A DNA stretch of 21,790 bases. Origin: CAIOSQ01 sp964434345 (GTDB taxonomy: Bacteria; Pseudomonadota; Alphaproteobacteria; CACIAM-22H2). Every line of letters begins with the position of its first letter. Positions within the stretch are counted from its first letter, which is position 1. This document shows positions 1 to 7,731 of this stretch, one piece after another. The DNA lies in assembly GCA_964434345.1 (NCBI GenBank), contig CAYSUY010000051.1, positions 1-21,790 on the forward strand, written 5' to 3'. A model generated the notes under the pieces. It saw only the letters and a program-made list of their open reading frames with translations. It was not told where the DNA came from and made no database searches. The translations under genes and the position numbers were made by a program.

Positions 1-346
1 TGTAGTCGTTGAGCGCGACGGCCTCGATGCGGTCGCCGAACGCGCCGACCCGCTCGAGCAATGTCTGCATGCGCACCCCGTCGAAGACCTGTTGACCGCT
101 GGTCCAGGCGGTCGTCGTCTTCGTGGTGGTCACGCCCAGCCCCTCGAGCATCGTCATGTCGAAGCGCGCGCGCGCGTCGCCATTGGTGACGCCGATGCGT
201 CCGGTGATCTCGAGGACGACCGGACCGCCAGGCGGCTGCAGCGCAGGCGGAGACGCGTTGCCCGACGCGGCAAGGGCCGCCAGGACGGGCAACAGGACGG
301 CCAGGAGCAGGATCCCCAGGCGCTTGCGGTCGAACGATGCGTTCAT
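1..346 (-). CDS. Exported molybdopterin-dependent-oxidoreductase-like protein, C-terminus cut by window edge
   Basis: Read on the minus strand from an ATG at 346, with a good Shine-Dalgarno (GGAGG) six bases upstream; the frame stays open through base 2, giving 115 residues. Residues 1 to about 28 form a Sec-type signal peptide: a basic start (FDRKR) followed by a Leu/Ala-rich core (GILLLAVLLPVLAALAA). After a Pro/Gly-rich linker comes VVLEITGRIG and then, near the edge, TAWTSGQQVFDGVRMQTLL and ALNDY. That pattern (substrate threonine/tryptophan loop, 'F-x-G-V-x-L-x-x-LL', 'ALNDY') is what I know from the periplasmic oxidoreductase molybdopterin-binding domain (sulfite-oxidase fold) proteins of about 160-180 aa. 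Many of these short members lack the cofactor cysteine, so catalysis is unproven. It diverges from the arsenic genes and shares their promoter region; nothing else ties it to arsenic. Confidence 0.72.
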   Translation of the reverse strand, partial: MNASFDRKRLGILLLAVLLPVLAALAASGNASPPALQPPGGPVVLEITGRIGVTNGDARARFDMTMLEGLGVTTTKTTTAWTSGQQVFDGVRMQTLLERVGAFGDRIEAVALNDY

Positions 347-452
347 CGCGAACCTCCAGGTTCGATATCTGCGATGTGGACAGGCTATCGGAACCCGTGC
401 GGCAACGAAGATAAGAGTTGTAAAGAGGCGATGCGGGCGGATCGCCGGAAAC

Positions 453-470
453 CCGTCACGAATCCGTCAT
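453..470 (+). promoter_or_regulatory. Pho-box-like direct repeat in front of the GAPDH-arsJ unit, with candidate -10
   Basis: CCGTCAC-GAAT-CCGTCAT: two 7-bp units 11 bp apart. The known PhoB box is CTGTCAT-A(A/T)A(A/T)-CTGTCAT, so the units match 5/7 and 6/7. A possible -10 (GATAAC, 479-484) starts eight bases after the box, close to the spacing seen at PhoB-activated promoters, and the GAPDH start lies 36 bp beyond it. It sits in the 173-bp divergent region 347-519, where I see no ArsR-type inverted repeat. Assignment to PhoB is inference from pattern and spacing. Confidence 0.45.
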
Positions 471-519
471 GCCGCTCTGATAACGGACCGCTTCTGGACC
501 TACGCGAAGGGAGATGACG

Positions 520-1584
520 ATGAGGATCGGCATCAACGGCATGGGCCGCATCGGCCGCCTCGTGCTCCGCGCGGCGCTGGGCGGCGCGCATCGACCGGTG
601 GACGATCCGGGCCGCGACGGCCGGCTCGACATCGTCCATGTCAACGAGGCGCGGGGCGGGGCCGCGACCTGCGCGCATCTTCTCGAATTCGACAGCGTAC
701 AGGGGCGCTGGCGCGGACCGACGATAGCGGCGACGGAGGAAAAGGCGGGCGAGGAGGCGGTCACGATCGGCGCGCGCGCGATCCGTTTCACCGCGCAGAC
801 CGATCCCGGCGCGATCGACTGGTCCGGCTCTGGCGTCGAACTGGTTCTGGACTGCACCGGCAAGTTCCTCACCCCCGCCGCCCTGCAGGGACATTTCGAG
901 CGGGGCGCGCGGCGGGTGATCGTCGCGGCACCGGTCAAGGATCCCGCGGCGCTCAACGTCGTGGTCGGCATCAACCACGACCGCTACGACCCGGCCGTGC
1001 ATCGCGTGGTCACGGCCGCCTCCTGCACGACCAATTGTCTCGCCCCCGTCGTCGCCGTGCTCCACGCCGCGATCGGGATCAGCCACGGTCAGATCACCAC
1101 CATCCACGCGCCGACCAACACCAACGGCATCGTCGACGCACCCCATCGCGACCTGCGCCGCGCGCGCAGCGCGATGCTCTCGCTCCAGCCGACCACGACG
1201 GGCAGCGCCACGGCGATCGGCCTGATCATCCCGGAACTCGCCGGCCGTCTGAACGGGCATGCGGTGCGCGCCCCCATCCTCAACGCCAGCCTGACCGACT
1301 GCGTCTTCGAGATGCGCCGCGCGACGGACGCGCGCGAGATCAACGACGCGCTGCGCGCCGCCGCGCGCGGCCATCTCGCCGGCATCCTGGGTGTCGAGGA
1401 CCGTCCCCTGGTGTCGGCGGATTTCGCCCAGGACACGCGCAGTTCGATCGTCGACGCCCCGTCCACGCTGGTGACCGCTGGGACCATGGCGAAGGTCTAC
1501 GCGTGGTACGACAACGAGATGGGCTATGCCTGCCGCATGGTCGACCTCGCGCGACTGATCGCGGCACGCGAGCCGGGGCGGTGA
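520..1584 (+). CDS. gap: ArsJ-associated glyceraldehyde-3-phosphate dehydrogenase
   Basis: A 354-residue GAPDH. The N-terminal NAD-binding Rossmann motif is INGMGRIGR (residues 5-13), and the catalytic cysteine is Cys169 in SCTTNCLAP. The following stretch HAPTNTNGIVDAPHRDLRRAR and the C-terminal WYDNEMGYA are typical. In known ars operons this enzyme accepts arsenate in place of phosphate and makes unstable 1-arseno-3-phosphoglycerate, which ArsJ then exports. The ArsJ neighbour immediately downstream is the main reason for choosing this role over a glycolytic one. An ATG at 514 directly abuts the Shine-Dalgarno sequence (AGGGAG, 508-513), whereas the ATG at 520 has a proper six-base spacing and starts on the conserved MRIGINGMG, so 520 was chosen. 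The segment around residues 26-36 (HRPVDDPGRDG) is slightly longer than usual. Confidence 0.93.
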   Translation: MRIGINGMGRIGRLVLRAALGGAHRPVDDPGRDGRLDIVHVNEARGGAATCAHLLEFDSVQGRWRGPTIAATEEKAGEEAVTIGARAIRFTAQTDPGAIDWSGSGVELVLDCTGKFLTPAALQGHFERGARRVIVAAPVKDPAALNVVVGINHDRYDPAVHRVVTAASCTTNCLAPVVAVLHAAIGISHGQITTIHAPTNTNGIVDAPHRDLRRARSAMLSLQPTTTGSATAIGLIIPELAGRLNGHAVRAPILNASLTDCVFEMRRATDAREINDALRAAARGHLAGILGVEDRPLVSADFAQDTRSSIVDAPSTLVTAGTMAKVYAWYDNEMGYACRMVDLARLIAAREPGR

Positions 1585-1589
1585 GCGTC

Positions 1590-2813
1590 ATGGCTGGCAG
1601 CGCCGCGCGCCACTACGCGATCGTGACGGCCGCCTATTGGGGCTTCACGCTCACCGATGGCGCGCTGCGCATGCTGGTCCTGCTGCATTTCTTCACGCTA
1701 GGCTTCGCACCGCTGACGCTCGCGGCGCTTTTCCTGCTCTACGAGGCCGCCGGCGTCGTGGCCAATCTCCTCGGCGGCTGGCTCGCGCTGCGCGCCGGCA
1801 TCGCGCGCATGCTGGTCGTCGGTCTCGCGCTCCAGGTCGTCGGCCTGCTGGCATTGTCGGCCGTCGATCCCGGATGGAGCGTCGCCATGTCCGTGGCCTG
1901 GGTCGCGGGCGCGCAAGGGCTCTGCGGCATCGCGAAGGACCTGACGAAGACCGCGAGCAAATCGGCGATCAAGCTGACCGCGGGCGACACGCCTGGCCGG
2001 CTCTTCGCCTGGGTGGCGTGGTTCACGGGCAGCAAGAATGCGATGAAGGGCGCCGGGTTCTTCCTTGGCGGTGCCCTGCTCGGCGCCGCGGGCTTCCGTG
2101 GCGCGCTGTGGATCATGGCGGGTGGACTCGCCGTCGTCGCGGTCGCCGCGGCGGGCGCCCTGCCGCCTCTCCTGGGCCGCGCGCCGGCGTCGCGCACGGC
2201 GCGCGAACTTCTCGCCCGGAGCCGCGGCGTCAATCTTCTTGCCGCGGCACGGATCTGTCTCTTCGGCGCACGCGATGCATGGTTCGTGATCGCCTTGCCG
2301 CTCTTCCTGCAGGCCGCCGGGTGGGGATTCGCGGCGATCGGCGCGACGCTCGCGCTGTGGACGATCTTCTACGGCGCTGTCCAGGCCGCGGCGCCCGCCC
2401 TCGCCGGACGCGGCGGCGGGGGCGTGGCAAGCGCCGTCGGTGCCGCCCGGCTCTGGGGCCTCGCGCTTGCCGTGCTGCCCGCGACCCTCGCCCTGGCGCT
2501 GCCCGGCGATCCGGCGATCGCCGCGCCGCTGGTCCTCGTCGGGCTGTTCGGGTTCGGCGTCGTGTTCGCCGTGAATTCGTCCCTCCACTCCTATCTCATC
2601 CTCGCCTATGCCGGCTCGCGCAAGGCGGCCGAGGATGTCGGTTTCTATTACGCGGCCAATGCGGCCGGCCGCTTCCTCGGCACGCTCGCCTCGGGGGCGT
2701 TCCATGGCTGGGGCGGGCTGCAGGCGTGCCTGTGGGCGGCGGCGATCGCGCTGCTGTTCGCCTGGGCGGTGACGCTCGTCCTGCCGCGCGAAGCGCCTCA
2801 AGAGGCGGCGTAG
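1590..2813 (+). CDS. arsJ: ArsJ organoarsenical efflux MFS permease
   Basis: A 407-residue multi-spanning membrane protein of the major facilitator superfamily. The start (YAIVTAAYWGFTLTDGALRM), the loop GIAKDLTKTASKSAIKL, and TGSKNAMKGAGFFLGG are hallmark ArsJ segments, which together separate it from generic MFS carriers. ArsJ expels 1-arseno-3-phosphoglycerate made by the partner GAPDH just upstream; outside the cell the product hydrolyses back to arsenate, giving arsenate resistance without ArsC/ArsB. The gene could also begin at the GTG at 1581, which overlaps the GAPDH stop as GTGA and adds three residues; such overlaps recur in this window, so coupling is plausible. The 3' end overlaps the convergent Gfo/Idh remnant by 16 bp, and no terminator hairpin is visible there. 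Confidence 0.92.
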   Translation: MAGSAARHYAIVTAAYWGFTLTDGALRMLVLLHFFTLGFAPLTLAALFLLYEAAGVVANLLGGWLALRAGIARMLVVGLALQVVGLLALSAVDPGWSVAMSVAWVAGAQGLCGIAKDLTKTASKSAIKLTAGDTPGRLFAWVAWFTGSKNAMKGAGFFLGGALLGAAGFRGALWIMAGGLAVVAVAAAGALPPLLGRAPASRTARELLARSRGVNLLAAARICLFGARDAWFVIALPLFLQAAGWGFAAIGATLALWTIFYGAVQAAAPALAGRGGGGVASAVGAARLWGLALAVLPATLALALPGDPAIAAPLVLVGLFGFGVVFAVNSSLHSYLILAYAGSRKAAEDVGFYYAANAAGRFLGTLASGAFHGWGGLQACLWAAAIALLFAWAVTLVLPREAPQEAA

Positions 2814-3301
2814 ATCGCGTCGACCAGACTCGCCGCGGCGTCGCAGTCGTCGAGGGTCGCAAAGGGAGGCGCGCCCGCGCGGAAATCGGCGAGCACCCGC
2901 GCCACCATCGGCGCATAGCTCGGCTGCGCGGTGCCCAGGGTCTCGACCGCGCCATCGGCACCGCGCACGACGAGGTGTCCCCTGGTCTGCTGGAGATAGG
3001 CGCCCGTCGCAGCGATCCGCCACGCGAAATCGCCGCCCGACCGCGGCGCCCAGCTATAGCCGGCCTCGAGCTGCACCGCGGCACCGCAGGGCAGCGAGAT
3101 CAGGGCCGCACCGTATTCCTCGACCGCCTCGCCATATCCGTGGGCCACGCGGCGCGCCGCGGCGATCACGGGCGCACCGCCGCCGCCGATCTTCGGATCA
3201 AGCATCCAGGGCACATGGTCAAGGCTTCGATAGCGGCCCGGTGGTCCGTTAGTCATGCGAAAGGCCGCATGGACGAGGGTCCCGAAACGCCCCGCCCGCG
3301 A
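2798..3301 (-). pseudogene. C-terminal remnant of a Gfo/Idh/MocA-family oxidoreductase
   Basis: The frame is open from the codon right after the SMP-30 stop (TGA at 3304-3302) to TGA at 2800-2798, about 167 residues. An internal ATG at 3256 would give 152 residues. The text reads GRFGTLVHAAFRMTNGPPGRY, WMLDPKIGGGG, YGEAVEEYGAAL, LEAGYSW, AWRIAATGAYL, which I recognise as the C-terminal alpha/beta domain of Gfo/Idh/MocA dehydrogenases. The roughly 150-190-residue N-terminal Rossmann domain with its GxGxxG dinucleotide site is absent. The usual helix carrying a GIHxxD-type segment after GGGG also seems missing (GGGG runs straight into APVIAAARRVAHG), suggesting a second, internal deletion. It cannot be a working dehydrogenase alone. 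Family call is firm; the internal deletion is inferred from remembered family patterns. Confidence 0.7.
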
Positions 3302-4276
3302 TCAGAAATCCGGACGGATGTCCCAGTGATGCGGCGCGACACCGGCGACCGGGCTGCGCAGCGTGGCGACGCGCGTGGCCGCGAGCGAGCCCAGATGGAT
3401 CAGCCTTAGATCCGGGCCGCCGAACGCGACCGAGGCCAGGTTGCCGAGGCGCCGTGCCTCGCCAAGATTGAGGAGCGCGCGGTCGAAACGCTCCGCCGCC
3501 CAGGCCGCGTCCGCGATGCGGTCCAGATCAGGGTCGCTGTCGTCCAGGACGATCTCCTGCGCACCGGACGGTGCCACGCGGATCAGGCGGTTGGCGACCA
3601 CGCAGGCGACCCAGACATGCCCCTGCGTGTCGAAGGCGAAGCCGTCGGGAAAGGCGCCATCGCCGAATTCCGTCACCGTTTCCCGTCGCCCCAGCGTGCC
3701 GTCCGCGCCGATCGCGAAGCGCACGAGGCGGCGGGCATAGGTCTCGTTGACGTAGAGGAAGCGGCCGGAGGGATCGACATGCGCCTCGTTGGTGAAGCCG
3801 AAGCCCTCGGCGGCGATGCGTGCGCCGGTGCCGTCGACCTGGATCACGAACCCGTCCTCGCGCCCGCGATTGAAGGCGAGGTCGCGCGGCTGCAGGCGCG
3901 TGCTGATGGAGATCCAGGCGCGTCCCTGGCCGTCCAGGCCGACGAAATTGGCGGCTCCGGGAAGCGGTACGCCCTCGATCTCCGTCACGAACGGCACGAG
4001 GCCGCCGCGCGACGACCAGCGCCAGACGCCACCGACCCGCCCGAGATTCGCCACCAGGAAGCTGCCATCCCGGTCGATCGCGATCCCGTTGACCATCCAG
4101 TCCGGCGACGTGCCGAAGACACGATGGGTCGTCCGGCCCGCTGCGTCGATGCGGGTGAGCCCGGTGCGATGCGACACGTAGGTATCGCCGGCGGCGGTGC
4201 AGAGCACGCATTCCGGCCGGTCCAGCCCCTCGCCGATCCAGCCCAGCCCCTCGGGCCCGGTCCTGCGCATCATCAT
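3302..4276 (-). CDS. SMP-30/gluconolactonase/LRE-like family hydrolase
   Basis: A 324-residue six-bladed beta-propeller of the SMP-30/gluconolactonase family; such enzymes open sugar lactones or related esters with one bound divalent metal. Visible family signatures are the metal-binding Glu22 in RPECVL, the NGIAIDRDG blade, TNEAHVDPSGRFLYVNET in the middle, and Asp211 in PDGFAFDTQGHVW, the usual PDG-x3-D-x2-G-x2-W motif. Start: the ATG at 4276 opens an ATGATGATG run 5 bases after AGGAGG, and it overlaps the stop of the upstream permease gene by 4 bp (ATGA), so the two are very likely cotranslated. Its stop is immediately followed, in the same frame, by a dehydrogenase remnant. No signal peptide is seen, so it is probably cytoplasmic. 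Substrate unknown; a sugar-acid lactone is likely given the Gfo/Idh fragment. Confidence 0.85.
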   Translation of the reverse strand: MMMRRTGPEGLGWIGEGLDRPECVLCTAAGDTYVSHRTGLTRIDAAGRTTHRVFGTSPDWMVNGIAIDRDGSFLVANLGRVGGVWRWSSRGGLVPFVTEIEGVPLPGAANFVGLDGQGRAWISISTRLQPRDLAFNRGREDGFVIQVDGTGARIAAEGFGFTNEAHVDPSGRFLYVNETYARRLVRFAIGADGTLGRRETVTEFGDGAFPDGFAFDTQGHVWVACVVANRLIRVAPSGAQEIVLDDSDPDLDRIADAAWAAERFDRALLNLGEARRLGNLASVAFGGPDLRLIHLGSLAATRVATLRSPVAGVAPHHWDIRPDF

Positions 4277-5565
4277 CGCGCCTCCTGCGGTGCCGGGGGA
4301 AAGCGGCGCATCACCCAGACGGCCATCGCGATACCCGGCAAGGCCGCGAGGGTGGTGACGAGGAAGAAGAGCGGCCAGTCGAGTTGCAGCGACAACCAGC
4401 CGCCGCCCGCCGAAAGCGTCGTGCGGCCGACGGTCGCCAGCGACGACAGCAGCGCGTACTGGGTCGCCGTATAGGCGACGTTGCACAGGCCGGAGAGATA
4501 CGCGACGAAGGCGGCCGATCCCATGCCACCGGCGAAATTCTCGATCCCGATGGTCGCGGTCAGCAGCGCCACGTCATGTCCGGCCAGCGCCTGCACGACA
4601 TACATCAGGTTGGAGACGGCCTGCAGGACGCCGCACAGGATCAGTGCGCGCGCAAGGCCATGGCGATGGACGAGCATTCCGCCCGCGGCGACCCCGGCGA
4701 GCGTCGCGGCGACCCCGAAGACCTTGGATATGTTCGCCACCTCGAGCCGCGAGAACCCCATCGCGACGTAAAAGGGGTTGGCCATGACGCCGGCGAGGGC
4801 GTCGCCGAACTTGTACAGCACGACGAAGACCAGGATCGCCGCCCAGCCCTTGCGTCCCATGAACTCGCGGAACGGCCCGATCGCCGCGGCGGCGATCCAG
4901 GCGGCGATCCGCGCGCCGATGCCACCGCTGCGCGGCGGGGCGGCGGGCGCGGCGGCGGCCGGCTCCGGCGTGAGCAGGACCGCTGCCATGCCGACCAGCA
5001 TGAAGGCCGCCATCGCCGCGAAGGCGAACCGCCAGCCCCCGAACTCGGCCGCGTAGAGCGCGCCCGCGGACGACACGATCATGCCGAAGCGATAGCCCCA
5101 TTGGGTCGCGGCGGCGCCTGCGCCCTGCTCGTCCGGGCGCAGCATTTCGATGCGGTAGGCGTCGACGACGATGTCCTGGGTCGCCGAGAGCACGGCGATC
5201 ACCAGGGCGACCAGCGCCGTCGCGCCGGGATCGACGCGGGGGTCGGTGAAGCCGAGCGCGAGGATCGCAAGCGCCAGCGGGGCCTGGACGGCGAGCGCCC
5301 AGCCGCGGCGTCGCCCGAGACGGCGGGTCAGCAGGCCGAGCGGCAGACGATCGACCAGCGGCGCCCAGAGGAACTTGAGCGAGTAGGCGGTTCCGACCAG
5401 CGCCAGCAGGCCTATCGTCGTGCGGCTGACGCCCGATTCCGCGAGCCAGAAGGTGAGCGTGCCGAACGTCAGCGGCAGCGGCAGTCCCGAGCCGAAGCCC
5501 ATGAACAGAACGGCCAGCAGTCGCGGCCTGAGGTGAAGGGCGAGCGTCTCGCGCCAGGTCGACAT
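4273..5565 (-). CDS. ampG: AmpG-like muropeptide MFS permease
   Basis: A 430-residue, roughly 12-helix inner-membrane transporter. The AmpG family is recognised from RLLAVLFMGFGSGLPLPLT near the N-terminus, KFLWAPLVDRLPL, LSATQDIVVDAYRIE, EQGAGAAATQWGYRFGM and, near the end, AFVAYLSGLCNVAYTATQY followed by ALLSSLATVGRT. AmpG imports GlcNAc-anhydroMurNAc muropeptides released by cell-wall turnover for recycling. The upstream in-frame sequence is Arg/Ala-rich noise, so the start is the ATG at 5565 (MSTWRETLALHL), with a weak AGGGA eight bases upstream. It is shorter than the enterobacterial protein, like many alphaproteobacterial members. It overlaps the SMP-30 gene by 4 bp; that pairing is unusual for a recycling permease and leaves open transport of another sugar-containing ligand. 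Confidence 0.84.
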   Translation of the reverse strand: MSTWRETLALHLRPRLLAVLFMGFGSGLPLPLTFGTLTFWLAESGVSRTTIGLLALVGTAYSLKFLWAPLVDRLPLGLLTRRLGRRRGWALAVQAPLALAILALGFTDPRVDPGATALVALVIAVLSATQDIVVDAYRIEMLRPDEQGAGAAATQWGYRFGMIVSSAGALYAAEFGGWRFAFAAMAAFMLVGMAAVLLTPEPAAAAPAAPPRSGGIGARIAAWIAAAAIGPFREFMGRKGWAAILVFVVLYKFGDALAGVMANPFYVAMGFSRLEVANISKVFGVAATLAGVAAGGMLVHRHGLARALILCGVLQAVSNLMYVVQALAGHDVALLTATIGIENFAGGMGSAAFVAYLSGLCNVAYTATQYALLSSLATVGRTTLSAGGGWLSLQLDWPLFFLVTTLAALPGIAMAVWVMRRFPPAPQEAR

Positions 5566-5585
5566 CGACGTCCCTGCGCCTGCGC

Positions 5586-5702
5586 TCAGAGCCGGCCGCG
5601 CGGCGTGGCCGCGACGAGGAATTCGAGCACGTTGAGCCGCTCCTGCATGATGGCGCGTCGCGCCGCGGCGGCGGCGCCCGGCGAAGCGGCGATGATGCGC
5701 AT
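5586..5702 (-). CDS. Possible small protein of unknown function
   Basis: A 38-codon reading frame (ATG at 5702, MRIIAASPG, ending TPRGRL) in the 172-bp space between the MFS exporter and the AmpG-like gene, all on one strand. The tail AIMQERLNVLEFLVAATPRG looks like an amphipathic helix and not like the Arg/Pro-rich text of out-of-frame GC-rich DNA, which is the only reason to list it. The start lacks a clear Shine-Dalgarno. It could equally be the decayed end of a lost gene or chance. I do not recognise it. Confidence 0.22.
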   Translation of the reverse strand: MRIIAASPGAAAAARRAIMQERLNVLEFLVAATPRGRL

Positions 5703-5737
5703 CGCCCGCGGCCGGATCAAGCGCGCCGCGCCGGCGC

Positions 5738-7009
5738 TCAGCGATTCGCCGCCGCGTCCGCCGGCCAGAGATGGGTCCGCCACAGCACCAGCATCGCCAC
5801 CGTGGCCACCAGTCCGACACCGCCATAGACCAGCGTCGCGACGGCGAAGCCCGCGCGGTCGATCAGCGGTCCGGACAGCCAGAGCCCGAGCGGCAGACCA
5901 TAGACGGCGAGGGTCCGCAGGCCGGCGATCCGGCCGCGCAGGTCAGCCGGCGCATTGCGCAGTTGTATGACCGTCATCGGGACCATGCACAGGCCCTGGG
6001 CCAGCCCGGTCATCGCGAGGACGACGAGCCCGATCCCGAGGCTCTGCGTCATGCCGAGCGCGATCGTCAGCACCTGCCAGACGATGCAGAAGACCAGCAT
6101 GCTGCGCGCCGGCAGCAGACGGCCCTCGAGACGCCCGAGGAGGATCGACGCGGCGACGCATCCCAGCGCCGTGGTCGCCACCATGTAGCCGAGGCCCGTC
6201 TGGTCCACGCCGTAGACTTCGCGCGCGAGGTAGGGCAGCAGGCCAAGAATGAAGGGATAGGTCGCGAGATTGACCAGGAAGGCGAAGCTCATGACCGCGC
6301 GCTGCGGCGGCATCGCCCAGACCAGCCGGACCGCGGTCCCCAGATCGCTCCATGGCGAGCGCCGCCCGCCGGGATCGCCATGCGCGGGCGTCATGGCGCG
6401 CGGCGCGGCCACCACGCCGCGCGCGCCGGTGCCGAAGGTCAGCACGAGGCTCGCGGCGTAGCAGCCGACCACCAGGACATAGGCCCAGCTCAAGCCCAGC
6501 GCCGCCACCGTGCCGGCACCGGCGAGGGCGCCGATGGCGCGGGCGCCGTCGGCGGTGATGCGCGACAGGCCGAGCGCCCCGAGCAGCCGGTCCGGCGGGA
6601 TCGTCTCGCTGATCAGCACGTTGCGCACGCCGAAATCCGAGGCGCGCACCAGCCCCGCGAGCGCGGCGACCGCGAAGGCCTGGGCCGGGCCGAGCAGCCC
6701 GGCGAAGGCGAGTCCACAGAGCAGCGTCGCCAGGGCAAGGTAGATCGCGCGCATGACGCAGAGCAGCCGACGATGCGAGATGCGGTCGCCGATCACCCCC
6801 ATCATCGGCGCGAACAGCGTGCCGATGTATTGCAGCGATGCGAACAGCGTCAGCAGCAGGACAGAGCCGGTCTCGACCAGGATGAACCAGCCCAGCGCCA
6901 GCGTCTCCATCTCGAAGGCGCAGGAGGTGGCGAGGTCCGCCGGCCATTGGTAACGGAAACTGCGGACCCCGAACGGGGCAAGCATCCGCGAGCGCGAGGT
7001 CCAGTTCAC
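5738..7009 (-). CDS. MFS exporter (EntS/MFS_3-like)
   Basis: A 423-residue major facilitator protein. The N-terminal half shows FEMETLALGWFILVETGS, the loop-2 motif GVIGDRISHRRLL and then VRASDFGVRNVLISETIPP, which matches the enterobactin-exporter-like (EntS, MFS_3) branch that mostly secretes small molecules. A long loop at about residues 200-220 (ARGVVAAPRAMTPAHGDPGGRRSPW) separates the halves. The start is GTG at 7009, overlapping the stop of the amidotransferase gene by 4 bp (GTGA), so it is probably translated by coupling. Being last in the run of three paralogues plus amidotransferase, it may export what they make; that is inference. Drug efflux is the main alternative. Confidence 0.82.
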   Translation of the reverse strand: MNWTSRSRMLAPFGVRSFRYQWPADLATSCAFEMETLALGWFILVETGSVLLLTLFASLQYIGTLFAPMMGVIGDRISHRRLLCVMRAIYLALATLLCGLAFAGLLGPAQAFAVAALAGLVRASDFGVRNVLISETIPPDRLLGALGLSRITADGARAIGALAGAGTVAALGLSWAYVLVVGCYAASLVLTFGTGARGVVAAPRAMTPAHGDPGGRRSPWSDLGTAVRLVWAMPPQRAVMSFAFLVNLATYPFILGLLPYLAREVYGVDQTGLGYMVATTALGCVAASILLGRLEGRLLPARSMLVFCIVWQVLTIALGMTQSLGIGLVVLAMTGLAQGLCMVPMTVIQLRNAPADLRGRIAGLRTLAVYGLPLGLWLSGPLIDRAGFAVATLVYGGVGLVATVAMLVLWRTHLWPADAAANR

Positions 7010-7731
7010 GCCGACAGGAACTCCACGATCAGCCGGCCGATGGCGTCGCCGTCATGGCCCGCCGCGAGCCCCGCGCGTGCCGCATCGGCGGCCACATCCC
7101 CGATCACGGGCCGGAAGCGCTCGGCGAGATTACCGACCGTGATCGTGTCCAGTTCGGGATGAGGCTGAAGCGCGAGGACATGGTCGCCATAGGTGAAGCC
7201 CGCGACGGGGCAGGTCGGCGCCGAGGCCAGGAGGCGGGCGCCTGCGGGCAGGTCGAGGACCTGATCCTGATGGACGGCCAGAAGATCGAAGCGCGGCGCC
7301 ACGGCGCCTGCATCGAGCGCGCCGGTCCCATGCCAGTCATAGCCGAAGCGCCCGACATGCCAGCCTCCCGGCGCGCGCCCCACGGGTGCGCCAAGGCAGT
7401 GGCCGAGCACCTGATGGCCGAAGCAGATGCCAACGAGCTTGCGCCGCGCGGCGACCAGGGCCGCGACGCGTGCGCGCAACGCGACGATCCAGGGCGTATC
7501 GGCAAAGGCGTCGTGGCGGCTGCCGGTCAGGACGAAGGCGTCGTAGCGCGTTTCGTCGGCGGGCCATTCGCCGGCAGGGACGTGGAAGACGTCATAGGTC
7601 CAATCCGCGCCGCCGCCGCGCCGCAACAGACCGGCATAGGGCGCCGCGAAACGCGCGATATGCGGGGCGACCTCGCGCGGCAGCCAGTCGTTCTCGAGGA
7701 TGCAGACACGCGGCGCCGCGCGGCTGCTCAG
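7006..7731 (-). CDS. Free-standing class I glutamine amidotransferase (GATase1), probable CTG start
   Basis: A 241-residue protein of the GMP-synthase-like GATase1 fold. The triad is complete: nucleophile Cys103 in GICFGHQVLG, and His191/Glu193 in LQPHPEL. FVLTGSRHDAF is the expected oxyanion-side strand, and FDLLAVHQDQV is a conserved family segment. Members hydrolyse glutamine or gamma-glutamyl compounds and often serve small-molecule pathways; no synthetase partner domain is attached. Homology starts at RVCILENDW, but no ATG, GTG or TTG lies in frame between a distant ATG at 7818 (deep inside the upstream gene) and a TTG at 7626 that would delete the first strand. A CTG at 7731 overlaps the upstream stop as CTGA, mirroring the GTGA junction at its other end, and was therefore chosen. 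The start is an inference. Confidence 0.8.
   Translation of the reverse strand: MSSRAAPRVCILENDWLPREVAPHIARFAAPYAGLLRRGGGADWTYDVFHVPAGEWPADETRYDAFVLTGSRHDAFADTPWIVALRARVAALVAARRKLVGICFGHQVLGHCLGAPVGRAPGGWHVGRFGYDWHGTGALDAGAVAPRFDLLAVHQDQVLDLPAGARLLASAPTCPVAGFTYGDHVLALQPHPELDTITVGNLAERFRPVIGDVAADAARAGLAAGHDGDAIGRLIVEFLSA

Noticed and set aside
123..2813. An 896-codon open frame running through GAPDH and arsJ
   Set aside because: Its first two thirds are Arg/Pro/Gly-rich out-of-frame text over the GAPDH gene; only the arsJ part at the end is real. High GC leaves few stop codons, so long shadow frames occur throughout the window.
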